Shown here: positions 25,779-41,007 of the stretch, in pieces
Layout of the letters: every line of letters starts with the position of its first letter
Numbering within the stretch: position 1 is the first letter of the stretch
Assembly (NCBI GenBank): GCA_916610825.1
Contig: OU744453.1
Span: 9,691,826-9,755,825 of the forward strand
Reading direction: 5' to 3'
DNA: 64,000 bases
From: Haliclystus octoradiatus
Taxonomy: Eukaryota > Cnidaria > Staurozoa > Stauromedusae > Haliclystidae
Position numbers and translations under genes: made by a program
Notes under the pieces: model-generated
What the model saw: only the letters and a program-made list of their open reading frames with translations
Databases searched by the model: none
What the model was told of the DNA's origin: nothing

Positions 25779-27853
25779 TTATTTATTACATTTTCTGTAG
25801 CTATTCAAAAACACAATAGCATCGAACGATTCAGAGCTTAGAGAACTGCGCCTCTCTTCAAAAGCCCGTCCTGAACAAGAAAAGCTACGTTCGGATGAAG
25901 CTGATGAACATGGTATTGATAAAATAAATCTTGCCAGTTTTGCTAGACCTGGTAATAGGTCGTTTTGATGCTTCCAGAAAGAAATTATATCCATACCACC
26001 AGTGTGATGTGCATTGTTTGTTTCAAATAGTTTTAAGTCGAAAGAAGTTCTCAAGTACAAGCTGACTTCATCTTCACTTGCATCAATTGTTGTATCGTCA
26101 GCAATTTCATCGAAATTTACCGCATAATCTTTTTTTGGCTTTGCTGATGTAGGATTACTGTCATCTTCTTCACTTATTGCTGCTATATTGCCATGTTGTG
26201 TGGGTTTTGTAGGTTGAAATCTTGTTTCAGCTAGAAATTCTCGAACTGAGTAATGAATGGCACTAACTCGAGCTACTGGTAAGATTGTAAGACTTTTAAA
26301 ATTTGGCGATAAGAACAGTGCAACTTCATAAATTAAGTTTGATGGAAACTTCACATCAAATAGGACCAGTGAGGATTCTTTTAGCTGCTCAACCTCTTGG
26401 GAGTCTCCAAGTGATGGCTGACAGTGTTTGATAAGTTTCTTACTCCATAATAGTACTCCTTGCATAGTAGGATATCTGTCACCCTCCATCTCATCAGATA
26501 TGGCTTTGAAAGGCTCAAGGAAGTTGATGATGTCCTTCATTAGTGAAACATCAATACCATCAATCCAATGGGATTCCCCTTTATCTTTGACAAGATCACA
26601 AATTTCTGGCCAGACTTTAACCATGCTCATCAACAGTGCCAATTTAGTGTTCCATCTGGTTTCACAGTCTTGTAGTACCATTGTTGGCAACTTGGCTGCA
26701 AGGCCAATTCTTTTTAGGTAGGTGACAAGCAGTTTCGTCTTTGTTAATAAGTCATTGATGCTTTCTGACACCTCTCTCTCTCTTCCATTAAAGCGAACAA
26801 CTCATCATAGTCCTCATCTTCGTCTCCATCAATCTCTTCAGGTTCAGGCTTTAGTTTGAAGGCATGAAAAAGGATAATATTTAAAATATGACAACAGCAT
26901 GGAAGCCATTGGTAACCTCGTAATGCCTTCTTCACGTTTGCTCCTCTATCTGTCACAAAGTAGAAACATTGTTTTGCTGCTAACAAATCAACGCCCTGAT
27001 TAAGCAATGCCTTGAACAGTTCATTGCAATGCCTTGAACAGTTCATTGCGTATGTTGACCCCTGACTTAAGGTTGGGTATAAAAGGTAAGCAAAACATGG
27101 TGCATTTTTTCAAGCAATCATCAGCCAGCCACTGCACTGTGCAAGCCATGTATGATTCTTTGCGATGGTTGTCTGTCCACATATCGGTTGTCATACCAAC
27201 TCCCCCATTTTCTTTTATTGCTTTAGTTACAACCATGGCCAGATAGTTCTTCTCTTTTGATGCTATGTCTTTCACTTTCATGCTTACTTGACGACGGCTT
27301 GGCAAAACATCAGATGCCTCAATATTATCAAACATAGCACCAACGTTGATTAAAGATTGAGCTAATTTCAACATACCACTTCCTTCAATTGACATGAATG
27401 ATCTCATATCTTGAACAACAAAACTGACAGCACTGTCTAAAACTTTCTCTTTGCTTTGCTTGGTACAGATTATTTTGCAAATAATAGCTTACGTTGGGTA
27501 TTCTTTGGCTGTCCAACACAATTTGAAATGTGCCTTGTTAGATGAGTTGTTCCTGTGTTATGTGACTCAAATTTAAAGCAGATGTAACAGTTCTTACAAG
27601 CAACGACTGGAATGGCTTTCTTGGTAGCATCTAAAACATTTCTGAAATGTTGCCACACAGCTGACTTTATCTTGCCAGTTTTCTCTTTCAGGGAAAAATC
27701 TCCATCCTTGAGTTTTTGCTGAACCAATTTCAAGTCTAACTTATCTTGACTAGCTGATGTAGCAGATGAACTTGATGGGGTGACAAAAGCCATGATAATG
27801 TAAATAAAAAAATGTTTCGAAAAGCTGCGATGGCGAAAGACAAGCAAAGTCAA
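25779..27853 (-). pseudogene. hAT transposase, ZBED type, three frameshifts
   Basis: Reading from 27853 down: a BED zinc finger (AVWQHFRNV, CKNCYICFKF, HLTRHI), the first catalytic Asp in TTDMWTDNHRKESYM (about 27190), the second in FVTDRGANVKKAL with the CCCH motif (about 26920), and the C-terminal hAT dimerisation block FILSIPCSSASSERSFS with the catalytic Glu (about 25900). The stop is at 25779. Frame breaks occur at about 27470 (one base lost after LLFAK), at 27005-27048 (22-bp tandem duplication) and at about 26770 (CT-repeat slippage). Otherwise the order and spacing are complete, so inactivation is fairly recent. Confidence 0.85.
27005..27048. repeat. 22-bp tandem duplication inside hAT gene
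   Basis: The 22-bp block beginning CAATGCCTTGAACAG is repeated once, head to tail. Because 22 is not a multiple of 3, it shifts the transposase frame exactly where ELFKAL meets LLNQGVD. Confidence 0.9.
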
Positions 27854-27876
27854 ACTAGCAAGTGATTTATAATATG

Positions 27877-28773
27877 CAGGGATGTTAATAACGATTACAA
27901 AAGTAACGACGTTACTTGTAATCGTTACTTTTTAGTAACTTCTACTTGTAACTAGGTACTTTTCTGTAAAAGTAACTTCTACTTGTAACTAGTTACATTT
28001 AGGATTAAAAATGAAGTAATGATTACTCGTTACTTCTTCACTACATTTTCGCTTTTTTCCGTTACTTTTTTCACAATAGAGTGCTGAAAGTTAGCAGCTT
28101 CTCGATCGCAATTGTGTTTCAAGTAGTCAAACTCTTTTGTTCTCATTGTTACCATCCAAGAACAATAAAAACACAGACAAAAAGTTCCCAACAACTGCAG
28201 GAAATCCTGTTACAGATTTGGAAGTCAAGAAAATTACATTCAGGGAAGTAACATTCAGTTATAGAATCTGTTCTTCCGAGTTTATGATATTCTAGTGATT
28301 CAACGAGCGTTTCATGTCTAATATGTCTGTTCGATCAATTAATTGTCATAGCAACCAAGCTTGAAATAGAACTAATGGCGCATAACTTGAGATTTTTTTT
28401 GTTATGGAAATTAGGGGGATCGCCTAGACCATTCAAACACGCAAAAGACGTCGCTGTGAAATAGTCGTCGGGTGTCTGTTTTCATATTTATATTGTCAAC
28501 AAGAACATTTGATTAATTAACAAATTATAATACAGAAATATTATTTGAATACTTCATATATGTGTCATTGCTTCTGTCGGATATTTTTGGACTTATTTAG
28601 AAAAAGTAACGGGAAAAGTAACTGTAACTAGTTACTTTCGAATTAAAAGTAACCTGTAACTTGTAATCGTTACTTTTTCTGAAAAGTAACGTCTGATAGT
28701 AGCTAGTTACTTTCTCGCCCAAGTAACGGTAACTGTAACTAGATACTTTTAAAAAGTAACTTTAACATCCCTG
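27877..28773. mobile_element. hAT MITE with perfect 8-bp target duplication
   Basis: Termini CAGGGATGTTAA and TTAACATCCCTG are inverted repeats, and ATAATATG flanks both ends (27869-27876, 28774-28781). The first and last 120 bp are rich in GTAAC/GTTAC motifs in both orientations, the expected binding sites. The 897-bp body has no coding frame. It lies just upstream of the hAT transposase relic but has its own duplication, so it is a separate insertion. Confidence 0.92.
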
Positions 28774-28781
28774 ATAATATG

Positions 28782-30480
28782 AAATACGTAGTGACGTCTT
28801 TTTATACGTTCTGCAGTAGGAATAGAAGCACAATAAATTTAAAACAAACAGGATGCAATTACAGGGAATTTATTAAGTTCAAAATTAAAATTATATGTTA
28901 ACAGGAAGTTTATGCCTAAAACTTTGTCCTGCGTAGGATTGAAAGTAGGTTTATTACGCCTTCCATCCTTCCTCTTGGGGCAAGTGTCTACGACTACATA
29001 AACGGTAAACAATCAAAAATGAATGGGCAGTAATTAAATCAAGTTTTCCTATTCAAATTACAAGAGAGGTAGTTAGACAGTAAATAGTAGATCTAGATAC
29101 CTTCATACCCGTGCTGAAGCCAAAGAACAAAAATAAAAAACTTTTCTAGTATCATAATATCTTTATCATTTCGATAAACATTGCTAATAAGCGTAAACTA
29201 AAAATAAACACACCATTTTGAGCGTAGAAAAGAGATTGAATACCAAAAAAGAGAGAGGCTGCCTTTTCCAAAATGGTAGCATTCTAACTATTTGCTTCGA
29301 AAAACAAACACATTTCTAAACTTTTGAAATTGAGGTATTAATCTCATAGAATTACAAACTCTCTAGACTAGACAGTAGACAGATGGTTCGATATTAGGTA
29401 TATCAAAAAAGATTGACTCAATAAGGTTTGAATCTTGAAAGGATGGAGCAATTAACTGGTAATCTAAAAATTTTTTAATAATTTTTTGCACTGAGCGGGC
29501 AGTAAGTGGGCGGTCATAATCATATAACTATGCGGACAAGCGGAGTCCGCGCGGTGACAACTGAGAACAGCGTTTGCTGCCGCTCAAGCTGCGCGGTTGC
29601 CACCTCTAGTGTATGTATATTTTATTGTATGTATATTTGAATCATTAATCTCAGTCTATCAGACAGTCCTTCTCATGTTTGTAGTTATTCCGAACAAATT
29701 CAATCACTGGCACCAATCGGTGAAAAGTCGATCGATCATGGACAGAAGATTAAATTTGCGATAGAAGATACCGTATGAAAGACAAATCTGTAAAGATGGC
29801 GACGAACGAACAAACTCAACAACTCATACAGAAAGAGAAAGAAATAGTGCAAAATGCAGAGCAACAAGATGCATGAGAATGTTACAAACCCTAGTCGAAG
29901 ATGATTCTGAAGACGCAGAAAAAAGTCTAAAAAGTTATAGAAAGTCTTCAACAACTCCAAAACTACTACGATAAGTCGATAAAGCCGAAATAGCCAATGA
30001 AGAATATGTTCTTGGAATAGAAATAGATGACAACGAAGACATACTCGACGAATGGATCAACAATTCCACCATATTGTGAGCCAAGCGAGAAAGATGGAGA
30101 GAGAACAAATAATGAAACAAAAATTGCAATGAAAAATAAAGTAAAAGAAATACAATAGAAAATTTGAACGCCTCAAAACAGCACAAAAAACTTCACAACA
30201 GAAAGTACAGTTAATGGCGGGGCGATAGACATTCAACAAGAGGCAAACAAGGAGACGGAAGCAAGAACAGAGAATGAAGTCATTTATAACGAGAGTGTCC
30301 CACAGGGAATTGTGGTCCTGCATGAAAATGCAGAAGCCACAGTAATAGAAGTGATGTCAAACATAGCCGGGGTAGTGTTACCAAAGATGAGGCTTCACTG
30401 ATTGAAAAAGACACCCAAAACAATCTAAAAGTAATATCTTTTCCATCATAGGACAGGTCGTATCGGAGCTTCTCTCAGTA
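28782..30480. other. no gene recognised; possible transposon end near 29610
   Basis: Mostly AT-rich. Near 29595-29610, GGTTGCCACCTCTAG read on the minus strand is CTAGAGGTGGC, like a hAT terminus, but no partner end was found. A charged plus-strand stretch (29790-30350) with several stops may be a retroelement remnant. Confidence 0.3.
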
Positions 30481-30521
30481 GATCTGCTTCCCATTCAAAT
30501 CTTTCACAGCCATCAAAGAGT

Positions 30522-31990
30522 TTGATAAATCCAAAACTGTGCAATGTTACTACTATTGCTACAGAATATGGCTGTTTACATGAGTCAAGTGCTATTGATC
30601 ATTTTGAAAATCATATCAATTATAAAACTGAAAAGTGTGGCATGTTTTTATCTTTAGATTATTCTTTGCCAAATGGTACTCCTGATTTTATCAGTCATTT
30701 TGGCTGCTGTGGTTATGGTTATGGGGAAGTGAAATGCCATACTGTATTGACGATGTGGATTCCATTGGGTACACTGCCAAATTGCTACACTGCTACACAA
30801 TCTCTCTGTGATTTTGTTGTGTTTGGTTTTGGTGAGACAGAAGTTACATATGTCTGGGAGAAAATATATCCCGACGAAAAGCATTGAGATGATACTAATT
30901 CAAAACTTAATATATTCTGGAGATATTACGTTTTACCAGGGACTTCGACTTTGAGTCGCTGGTTTACTTGCAAAATTACCAATAGAGAGGGAAAGATAGT
31001 GCCCCATGTCTTTGTCAGATTAACACTGATGAACTGTTGGCATCGTGTTGCAATTCAACATGTTCTATATCAAAATTTCACTCAACGTTTCTAAGATTAA
31101 AAGATTTTCCCACTAATTGGATGTGCATGTATTGCAATAAGATTGAAAAAACACCTAAGCCTAAACAAAATTTACTTGTTACTGCTGCATTAGAATTAGA
31201 TATTATTTGCATTTGCAAAAAAAGGTTGAAGAAACTGATAATATTATCAAATGTCAAAATGATGAGTGCAGGAATGGCCAATACGTGCACATTTTATGCC
31301 TGGGTTATCGTCGAAAGACCGTAAGACCATCTGGCAATGTTATGTGTGGAGGTGTAGCAATCAAAATATCATTCAAACCTGACACTACTACAAAATCTGT
31401 TGAAATTGCTTCAGTATAAAGTGGTAGTGATAGTCCTGGCTTTCTTGACAAGTTTGCACCTTATTGCTATTTAAATTAAACACACTATAATTTTACCAAG
31501 TCAGCCAATGGCTGGCTTGATTCTGATATTATTCATTACACTCAGCACATTTTACGTACTGCTTATCGTTTAATTAGTGGTTCCAGAAGCTATCACTGGG
31601 ATCTTTACAAAATTACGATGTAGCTGTAAGCCAAATTATTCAAATATTACACATTGGGTTTTCACAGTGAGTGTGCATCAGTTCTATTGCTTGTGACAAG
31701 GGTATTGTTAATTTATATGACAGTTTGTACTCTAGTATTATGCATGATGAAAACATAGAATAGGCAAAGAATTAGGTGAGTGCACAACTTAACTTAAAAA
31801 GCAATTACATTACAATTCAGCAACAATTAAACGGCAGTGACTGAGGTCTTTTTGCTATAGCATATGCGACATTTCTAATTTATGGAGTAAAACCAGAAAC
31901 TGTGGAATTTGTTATTAAAGACATGAGAATGCATTTACTTGATTCATTGAAAAACAATTATTTGCTGTTATTCCCTGTCAGAGTATTATT
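30522..31990 (+). pseudogene. YqaJ nuclease + PHD finger + Ulp1-like protease relic
   Basis: 30522-30887 encodes a YqaJ-type nuclease core (ATEYGCLHESSAIDHFE, NGTPDF with the catalytic Asp, GEVKC). 31100-31330 holds a PHD-like zinc finger (LDIICICKK, then KCQNDECRNGQYVHILCLGY), split by a shift at the A-run 31217-31223. 31500-31990 resembles a Ulp1/C48-type protease domain: SANGWLDSDIIHYTQHIL, DKGIVNLYDSLYSS, then GSD-stop-GLFAIAYA and KDMRMHLLDSLKN. Residues and order fit a fusion family seen in invertebrates (memory). Several stops and shifts; not functional. Confidence 0.6.
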
Positions 31991-32030
31991 TAGTACTGAT
32001 TAATTATAATCACTAAATCATTTATGTTAC

Positions 32031-33600
32031 AGTGAAACCCTATTAATATCACCTCGGTTAATATCACAACCCACCTATTATCACGATTTTCCAGAAACCA
32101 GTGATCGTTCTCTATGAAATTCAATTAATTTTATCTGCTTAATATCACTCTCGATAATATCACGATTCCGCTTTATATAACAATTTCTAGGCAACTTTTT
32201 GATTTGCGTCACAATTGCTTTGAATTTGATCACACACTGCAAGTTGCTGAGTTATTCAAACAAAGAAGTGATATTTCAAAGTTGACTTGTTGACGTGAAT
32301 TCTTGTGAAACACTTCGGTAAGTAATGATCACACAGTTTGTTGTTATTTAGAAATTCGACACAAGAATTGTTCAAAGAACATTAAATAATGAAAACAGAA
32401 AACAATTTATTGTTATTTTTAATAAGTCTTGATCAGCAACGGAACACATGTCATATTATTGTACAGTATTATTTCATCTAATCTGCAAAATGGCTTGCAA
32501 ACGCTTGGAACTCAGTTATGAAAGAAAGATGGAAACATTGAAACTGTATGACGGACTTCCAAAAACACCATTATATGCTGAAGTTGCCAGAAAATTTGAC
32601 TGCATCAACAGTCTGTAAACTGTTGAAGAATAGTGAGCAACTGTCAAAACCTTTGAACAAGGCTTGTAAGGCTTGTAAACGGCAACGCTGCTGACGTTGA
32701 CCAAGCATTATTTTGTTGGTTGAAAAACGATAATACATCCAGGATACCAGTAAGTGGACCAATTTTACAAGCTAAAGTCCTTTAGTCTGCTATTAATTTT
32801 GACATACAGGATAGCTTCAAGACAAGTAATGGTTGGCTTGATCGCTGGGAAAAACGACATAATGTTTGTTTCAAACTGCACACGGGGAGAAAGCAGACGT
32901 CGATGTACCAGCTGCAAAATCTTGGGTAGGAAATGAGCTGAAGGATATCATGAATCGTTACACTCCTGATTGTATTTATAATACTGATGAAACAGGCCTA
33001 TATTTTAGAGCACTTCCAAGTGGCACTTACACAGAATTAAGACAGTGACAAAAGTGGTGGTAAAATACCAAAATAATTTCCAACTGTGTTTGCTTGTGCA
33101 AGTATGGCAGGAGAGAAACGGCCACTGTTAGTTATCAGTAAATCTAAAAAGCCATGCTGTTTCAGAGAAGGCATTAAACTACCTTGTCCGTATACAAATA
33201 ACAAATCTGCATGGATGACAAGTCTTATATTCGAGAAATGGATGAAGGATTGGAATAATGGTTCAAATAATTACGGAGAAAAAATATCGCTCTTATTGTT
33301 GATAACTGTTCTGCAAATCCTGACATCAGCTTTAGTAACATTTATGTAATATTTTTACCTCCCAATGTTACCTCACTAATTCAACCTTGTGATCAAGGCA
33401 TAATCAGATGTCTGAAAGCCCACTACAGGAGAGGTATTGTAGAAAAGCTGGTTACAGAAATTGATTTGCGTATTGCTACTTCTGCTTCTGCCTTGGAGAA
33501 AACAATCAACCTACTGGATAATATGCTACGACTTGAAGAAGCCTGGTCAAATGTTACAAAACACAACAATAAAGAACTGCTTTCAGCATTCAGGATTTAA
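32031..33600 (+). pseudogene. Tigger/Jerky (pogo) transposase with left terminus
   Basis: The 5' end CAGTGAAACCCTATTAATATC follows a TA, as in Tigger elements. Coding starts at about 32490 (MACKRLELSYERK, helix-turn-helix region). After a CENP-B-like region (SNGWLDRWEKRHNV) comes the DDE core: IYNTDETGLYFRALPSGTY (first Asp), ASMAGEKRPLLVISKSKKPC, then, one frame over, LIVDNCSANPDI (second Asp) and SLIQPCDQGIIR (third acid). At least four frame breaks. The 3' terminus was not found. Confidence 0.8.
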
Positions 33601-35050
33601 GACAGATTGTCAAATGACAACAGAAGATAGATAACATGAAATTGAAACTGTTGAAGATCCTAATGACATTTCACAATCGGAATTTGAACAATTTGTTGGA
33701 TTACGTGGCGAAACTCTGACACAACTAAGCATTTTATCTAAGATTTACAGAAAATTGATTATGGGTACGAATGCGATAGTGATCCGAATCCGATCCACAG
33801 AAATAATCATAAATATATTCCGATCTGATCACAAACTAAAATTTTTAACTAATCCAAACTTTTTTTGCATGAAACCTGAAAAAATCCGAGCTCCACAAGG
33901 CATCAAAGAGATCATGTAAACATCCAATAGACATACATAGTCAACATAATTTGAAACAGTGGAAATTATAAATTATGACGATTTATCTTTATTACACATA
34001 TTCTGTCAAGTATTTTGCACCCCTTCACTATTTAACCACCTACACATGACAAAAAACACTGATAAAACAAAAACGCCGATAAGTTCACTGCTAAGACCCG
34101 ATGTTATATGTATGAACTTGTTTTTTATACAAAGAAACGTAAATTGTGAGTCCTGCAGAAAATGAAGTATAATGCATAGATGTTATCATGACAGCGTGTC
34201 GTTTATTTTTGAAGTTATCCCAGTAACTATTACGGAGCTCGATGAGGTATCGGAGCTGTCTGGGGTCATGGATGTTGGGTCTGACTATTTACCTGCCAAT
34301 GTCAGAGCTGAATGTGAACGAATTGTACCAGTTATTGACGATGTGGAACCCTCCGAGGCAGCAGATTGTTATTTATTTTTGAAAAGTAGATATACTAATT
34401 AATAGATGTAAAACAAACAGTAATTATTAATTTATGCATTATGCATGAATTATTAAACAAACATATTTTCAAAGATAGTTATAATTAGAGTGTAATAGTT
34501 GAACAATGATAATTCTAGTTTTAATTAAAGTTTGTTCATTGTATATTAATTGTATTGGTCACGAAAATTAACTTGCTGATCAAGCATCTTTGATAAAACA
34601 TCAAGCTACGTTAATGTGCAAAATTTATTACATGAGTGGTTTTGAACGAAGTTATCAATTGCGTAGGTGGAATAATTTCCACAGCAGAATAACATTTCAC
34701 CATTATCTGAATAGGCGGCAGTTGTACACATTTCTGGATCATAAAGGTTATATCCAGATCCTTGGACATCCATAACTATCATAGACTTTTTAGTTGTAAT
34801 ATAGCTGTAATTCATGGATTCATTCTCTCTACGCGCCTTGGGCGACGGACGCATTTCCTGCGCTCTTGGAAAGATTGTTTGCTTTTACGTTGTTTCATAA
34901 TATTTTTATCTCTATTTTATCATTGATTTTAATATCTTGCTATTTACTGCAAGGATCTTTATCGTTTTATTAAGTTTATTTTATTTATTTTATTTTTACG
35001 ACCTCCGCGTCTGTGGTTTTATTTATTGGTTGGTCACGTAAACAAAATAT
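33601..35050. other. mostly non-coding
   Basis: 34172-34402 is an open frame (ITELDEVSELSGVMDVG and on) with no known family. 34970-35050 looks like the 5' leader of the LINE that follows. Confidence 0.35.
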
Positions 35051-35056
35051 GCCCCG

Positions 35057-38130
<3,074 letters not shown>

Positions 38131-38622
38131 ATGCTCTAAGCATTCTGCCTTTTGAAACAAAGTTTTTCAAATGTATTATCCTCTAACGCCGGAGATTGAA
38201 CATTTCCATCATTATTTATGCACTGCACAAATTCTCCATTCACGTATTATTCGATTGTGACCAGCAATCCTTCGTAGTTGGTAAAAAAACACATATTATA
38301 CGAGAAGCCTTTTCGGAAATGTGGTGGTGCTTTCCGTTTAAAATTTGTTGCTATTTGCCTTGTAACACCGTGCATTTGCACCTGCTTACGGCAATGCTCC
38401 TCGTGCCACTTTGTATGTTGTGCTGAATCTATCTTCGCCTTGTCCTCTAATCCTTCTCTCTGTAAAGCTTTGTCTTCGATAGATTTGTAGAAGGGTTGTA
38501 AATTTTATAACGAATTTTGTGCAGCTCAATTTTGAATTGGGTTCACAGATGGTAGCAGGGAAGGCATCTCTGAAAGCACCACTGTCAAATCTTTCTTTCT
38601 CCAAAAGAAACTCAGATTCCGT

Positions 38623-38907
38623 TCAATATGACCACTCCTGGGTATCGATCTGAAAGCTTTCTAATTTGAGGGTCACTCTTCTTTTTCCCTTTGGCCTTAT
38701 TAATTTACCAGCTTTAAGTAGTGCATCAATTGACACCGAGACAGGATAGTTTGTTTTGGATGATGAAGGAAGCACCTGTTCAGGCAAATCTTTAGGCAAA
38801 CGAAACTGCACCAATTCACCCGAGGAAGATGATGAATTGTCTTTTGGGGTTTCTCTTGCTGCTTCCTCTTCCTCTTCAGGGCCAACAATAAATCTAATCA
38901 GGTAGAT
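38623..38907 (-). CDS. last coding exon of a small host gene (hypothetical)
   Basis: The exon starts after a strong acceptor (TTTTGTTTTCTCAG, 38908 up) and is open for 94 codons to a TGA at 38623. It encodes a short hydrophobic start (IYLIRFIVG), an acidic run, a Ser-rich linker and a basic C-terminus (KAGKLIRPKGKRRVTLKLES). It begins in phase 0, which matches the phase-0 end of the first exon at 45506-45616. A two-exon gene of about 131 residues with a 6.6-kb, transposon-filled intron is therefore possible. I do not recognise the protein. Confidence 0.4.
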   Translation of the reverse strand: MYLIRFIVGPEEEEEAARETPKDNSSSSSGELVQFRLPKDLPEQVLPSSSKTNYPVSVSIDALLKAGKLIRPKGKRRVTLKLESFQIDTQEWSY

Positions 38908-39817
38908 CTGAGAAAACAAAAAACCACAATGACTTATTAGCTTTTATTAGGCTACAATATATATATTTATATTTCAATTGCACTGATTAGCGATACTGTC
39001 TTGCGCTTGCCTTGCCTTCTGAAGCATCGCACGGAAAGGAGGACTGAAATGGAATGAGGCTAGGCTTGATCTATCGCTCAACTTGCCATGGTTAATTTCA
39101 TGACAATCAGTTGAAAAAAGTACTGCTTTCTATTGAAAAAAGATATTGTATCTAGCTTTAAATGTTGTCCGGTTTGCCTAGCAGCTTCAAACTGATATGA
39201 TCACGCGATATTACGTTGAACCTACTCAACACGAAAACAATTTCCATTCGGTATATCAGAACTTTGTTAAAATAAATTTAAACGAATTAAAGAAAATTAA
39301 ACGAAAGCCAATAAAGATCTTCAAAAGGGTTAAGGATTAGTAACGTAGCATGTAGCCTCATACAATAACGGACCTCGCTTCCATCTGTCTTTTTTTCCGG
39401 TGTAAACTATATTAAATAAAATGAGACACAAAACCGCTACGTTGACAGTAATTTTGTAGGAGAAAGAGCCACGATATGCAAAAACAGGAGAAGAACATGT
39501 ATGGATTAAAAATAAGTTTGACATGTAGACATTTAGTCGTGGGGGGCTAGGGAGACCATCAAATTCAACTTTGTATGTGTTTATGAAATACACACTTTTA
39601 AACAGGCATCCAATTCACTAGATTTCTTAGTATGTGATACTCAGACATGTATTGAAGTGAATTAGAAAAACTAGAAGAATAAATATCAAGTCTCTATTTA
39701 GATACAGTCATTGAAGTTGACCTAAGGGGTATTTGGGAGGTTTTGAAGAAGTCGTTTTTTGTTATTTTTCAACTATAAGGTCCCTCGAGTAAAAATGAGT
39801 CACACAGATCACAAAAT

Positions 39818-40092
39818 ATCGATAGATGTTACTCATTACAAAAGTATTGAATTGAATTTAAGAAATAGATCAAGAAATATCAAGTCTATATTTAGATACA
39901 GTCGTTTAAGTTGACCTAGGGGGTATTTGAGGGATTTTCTGAAGTCGTTTTTTTAATATCTGCAACTATAAGGTCCCTCAAGTAAAAACTTGATAAATTT
40001 TTTTGTAAATCAAGAAATGGTAGACTTGATATTTTCTGATCTAGTTTTTTTATTCAGTTTGATTCATGTGTTAGAGTAACATCTATGGATCA
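39818..40092. repeat. foldback with about 70-bp arms
   Basis: About 39820-39890 (GATAGATGTTACTC to ATATCAAGTCT) is mirrored by 40018-40090 (AGACTTGATATTTTCTGATC to GAGTAACATCTATGG). A block of about 110 bp (AGGTCCCTCAAGTAAAAA) lies inside and recurs as a direct repeat just upstream at about 39686-39795. It looks like a short transposon with a partial duplicate. Confidence 0.6.
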
Positions 40093-40147
40093 AATTAAAA
40101 TCAAAGATCTAATCAAGTTTAAAAAAATACGGTAAACCTTACTAACC

Positions 40148-40324
40148 TTATTCTTCGCTTTCCAATTCGACGTATGCGCGGGGCTCAACCGCTTTGTAAA
40201 TCTGCTTGTGGTCCGGCTCTGATGCAGGACGCTGCACCGTTATCAAGTTTGGCGCTTTCGTGTATTTTCCCTTATTTGCCGGGTTAAATCTTTTTATCTT
40301 CTCACTGACGTCTTGATTTGCCGG
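40148..40324 (-). other. GC-richer open segment, possible exon
   Basis: On the minus strand about 58 codons are open (KRFNPANKGKYTKAPNLITV, EPRAYVELESEE, then TAA). Base composition is clearly richer in CpG than the flanks. GTTAGTAAGG after the stop could be a donor in another frame. Phases do not connect cleanly to the exons at 38.9 or 45.5 kb, so this is only a candidate. Confidence 0.25.
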
Positions 40325-41007
40325 TTACCAGTCGTATCGTCCATTTCCGAGAAAGTCCTACCGAATACCATAACGTCCAGTTTCGAAAAGGTCCAGGTTT
40401 ACTAACAGCTATAGATAATTCACTTCGTTATTTAATAAATCAAAAACGACAGTTTATATTGATATAAATATTAATTATAAAACATGAATAACTCTCAAGG
40501 GCAATAATATTAATGTTTTGTTTTGGTCCATTTCTGAAATTTTAAGCGTTCATTCCAATAAAGGCCAATTAAAGTTTGCTCAACTTACAATAAGTAAATG
40601 ATATAAACTGTCTGTTTAATATTAGGTCTTGTGAAATCTCTTCTATTAAATCTCTAAAACATTTGTTCAAGTTTGTAATACATTGGTCTAATTAGCGTTG
40701 TAGTTTTATTGGCTTGTTTTCGAATTTTCACGCGATCGACATTCAGCGCGTATTTTGGTCAAGTTATAATTCTTATGATTAATATCTGATTTGATGCAAT
40801 CACCTCCACCAGTATTCAATTCAAGAATAAATAATAAATTTTTGAATTAATTAATTAATCCAGCTAGAAATAAAGAAAGAACATTTTTGTGACTGGACGT
40901 TATTGTAAACAAAGAACTGGACGTTATGACCGGACACTGATTTGCCTTATCCCAGGTATCACCTCATCGTTTATTCATTTTTCAGAATAGTATAAACAAG
41001 AACAATA

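Noticed and set aside
27877..28773. Terminal region of the neighbouring hAT gene
   Set aside because: It has its own two termini and a perfect 8-bp duplication, so it is an independent insertion.
29790..30350. BEL/Pao-like gag fragment
   Set aside because: Charged sequence is suggestive, but frames break repeatedly and no protease or RT follows.
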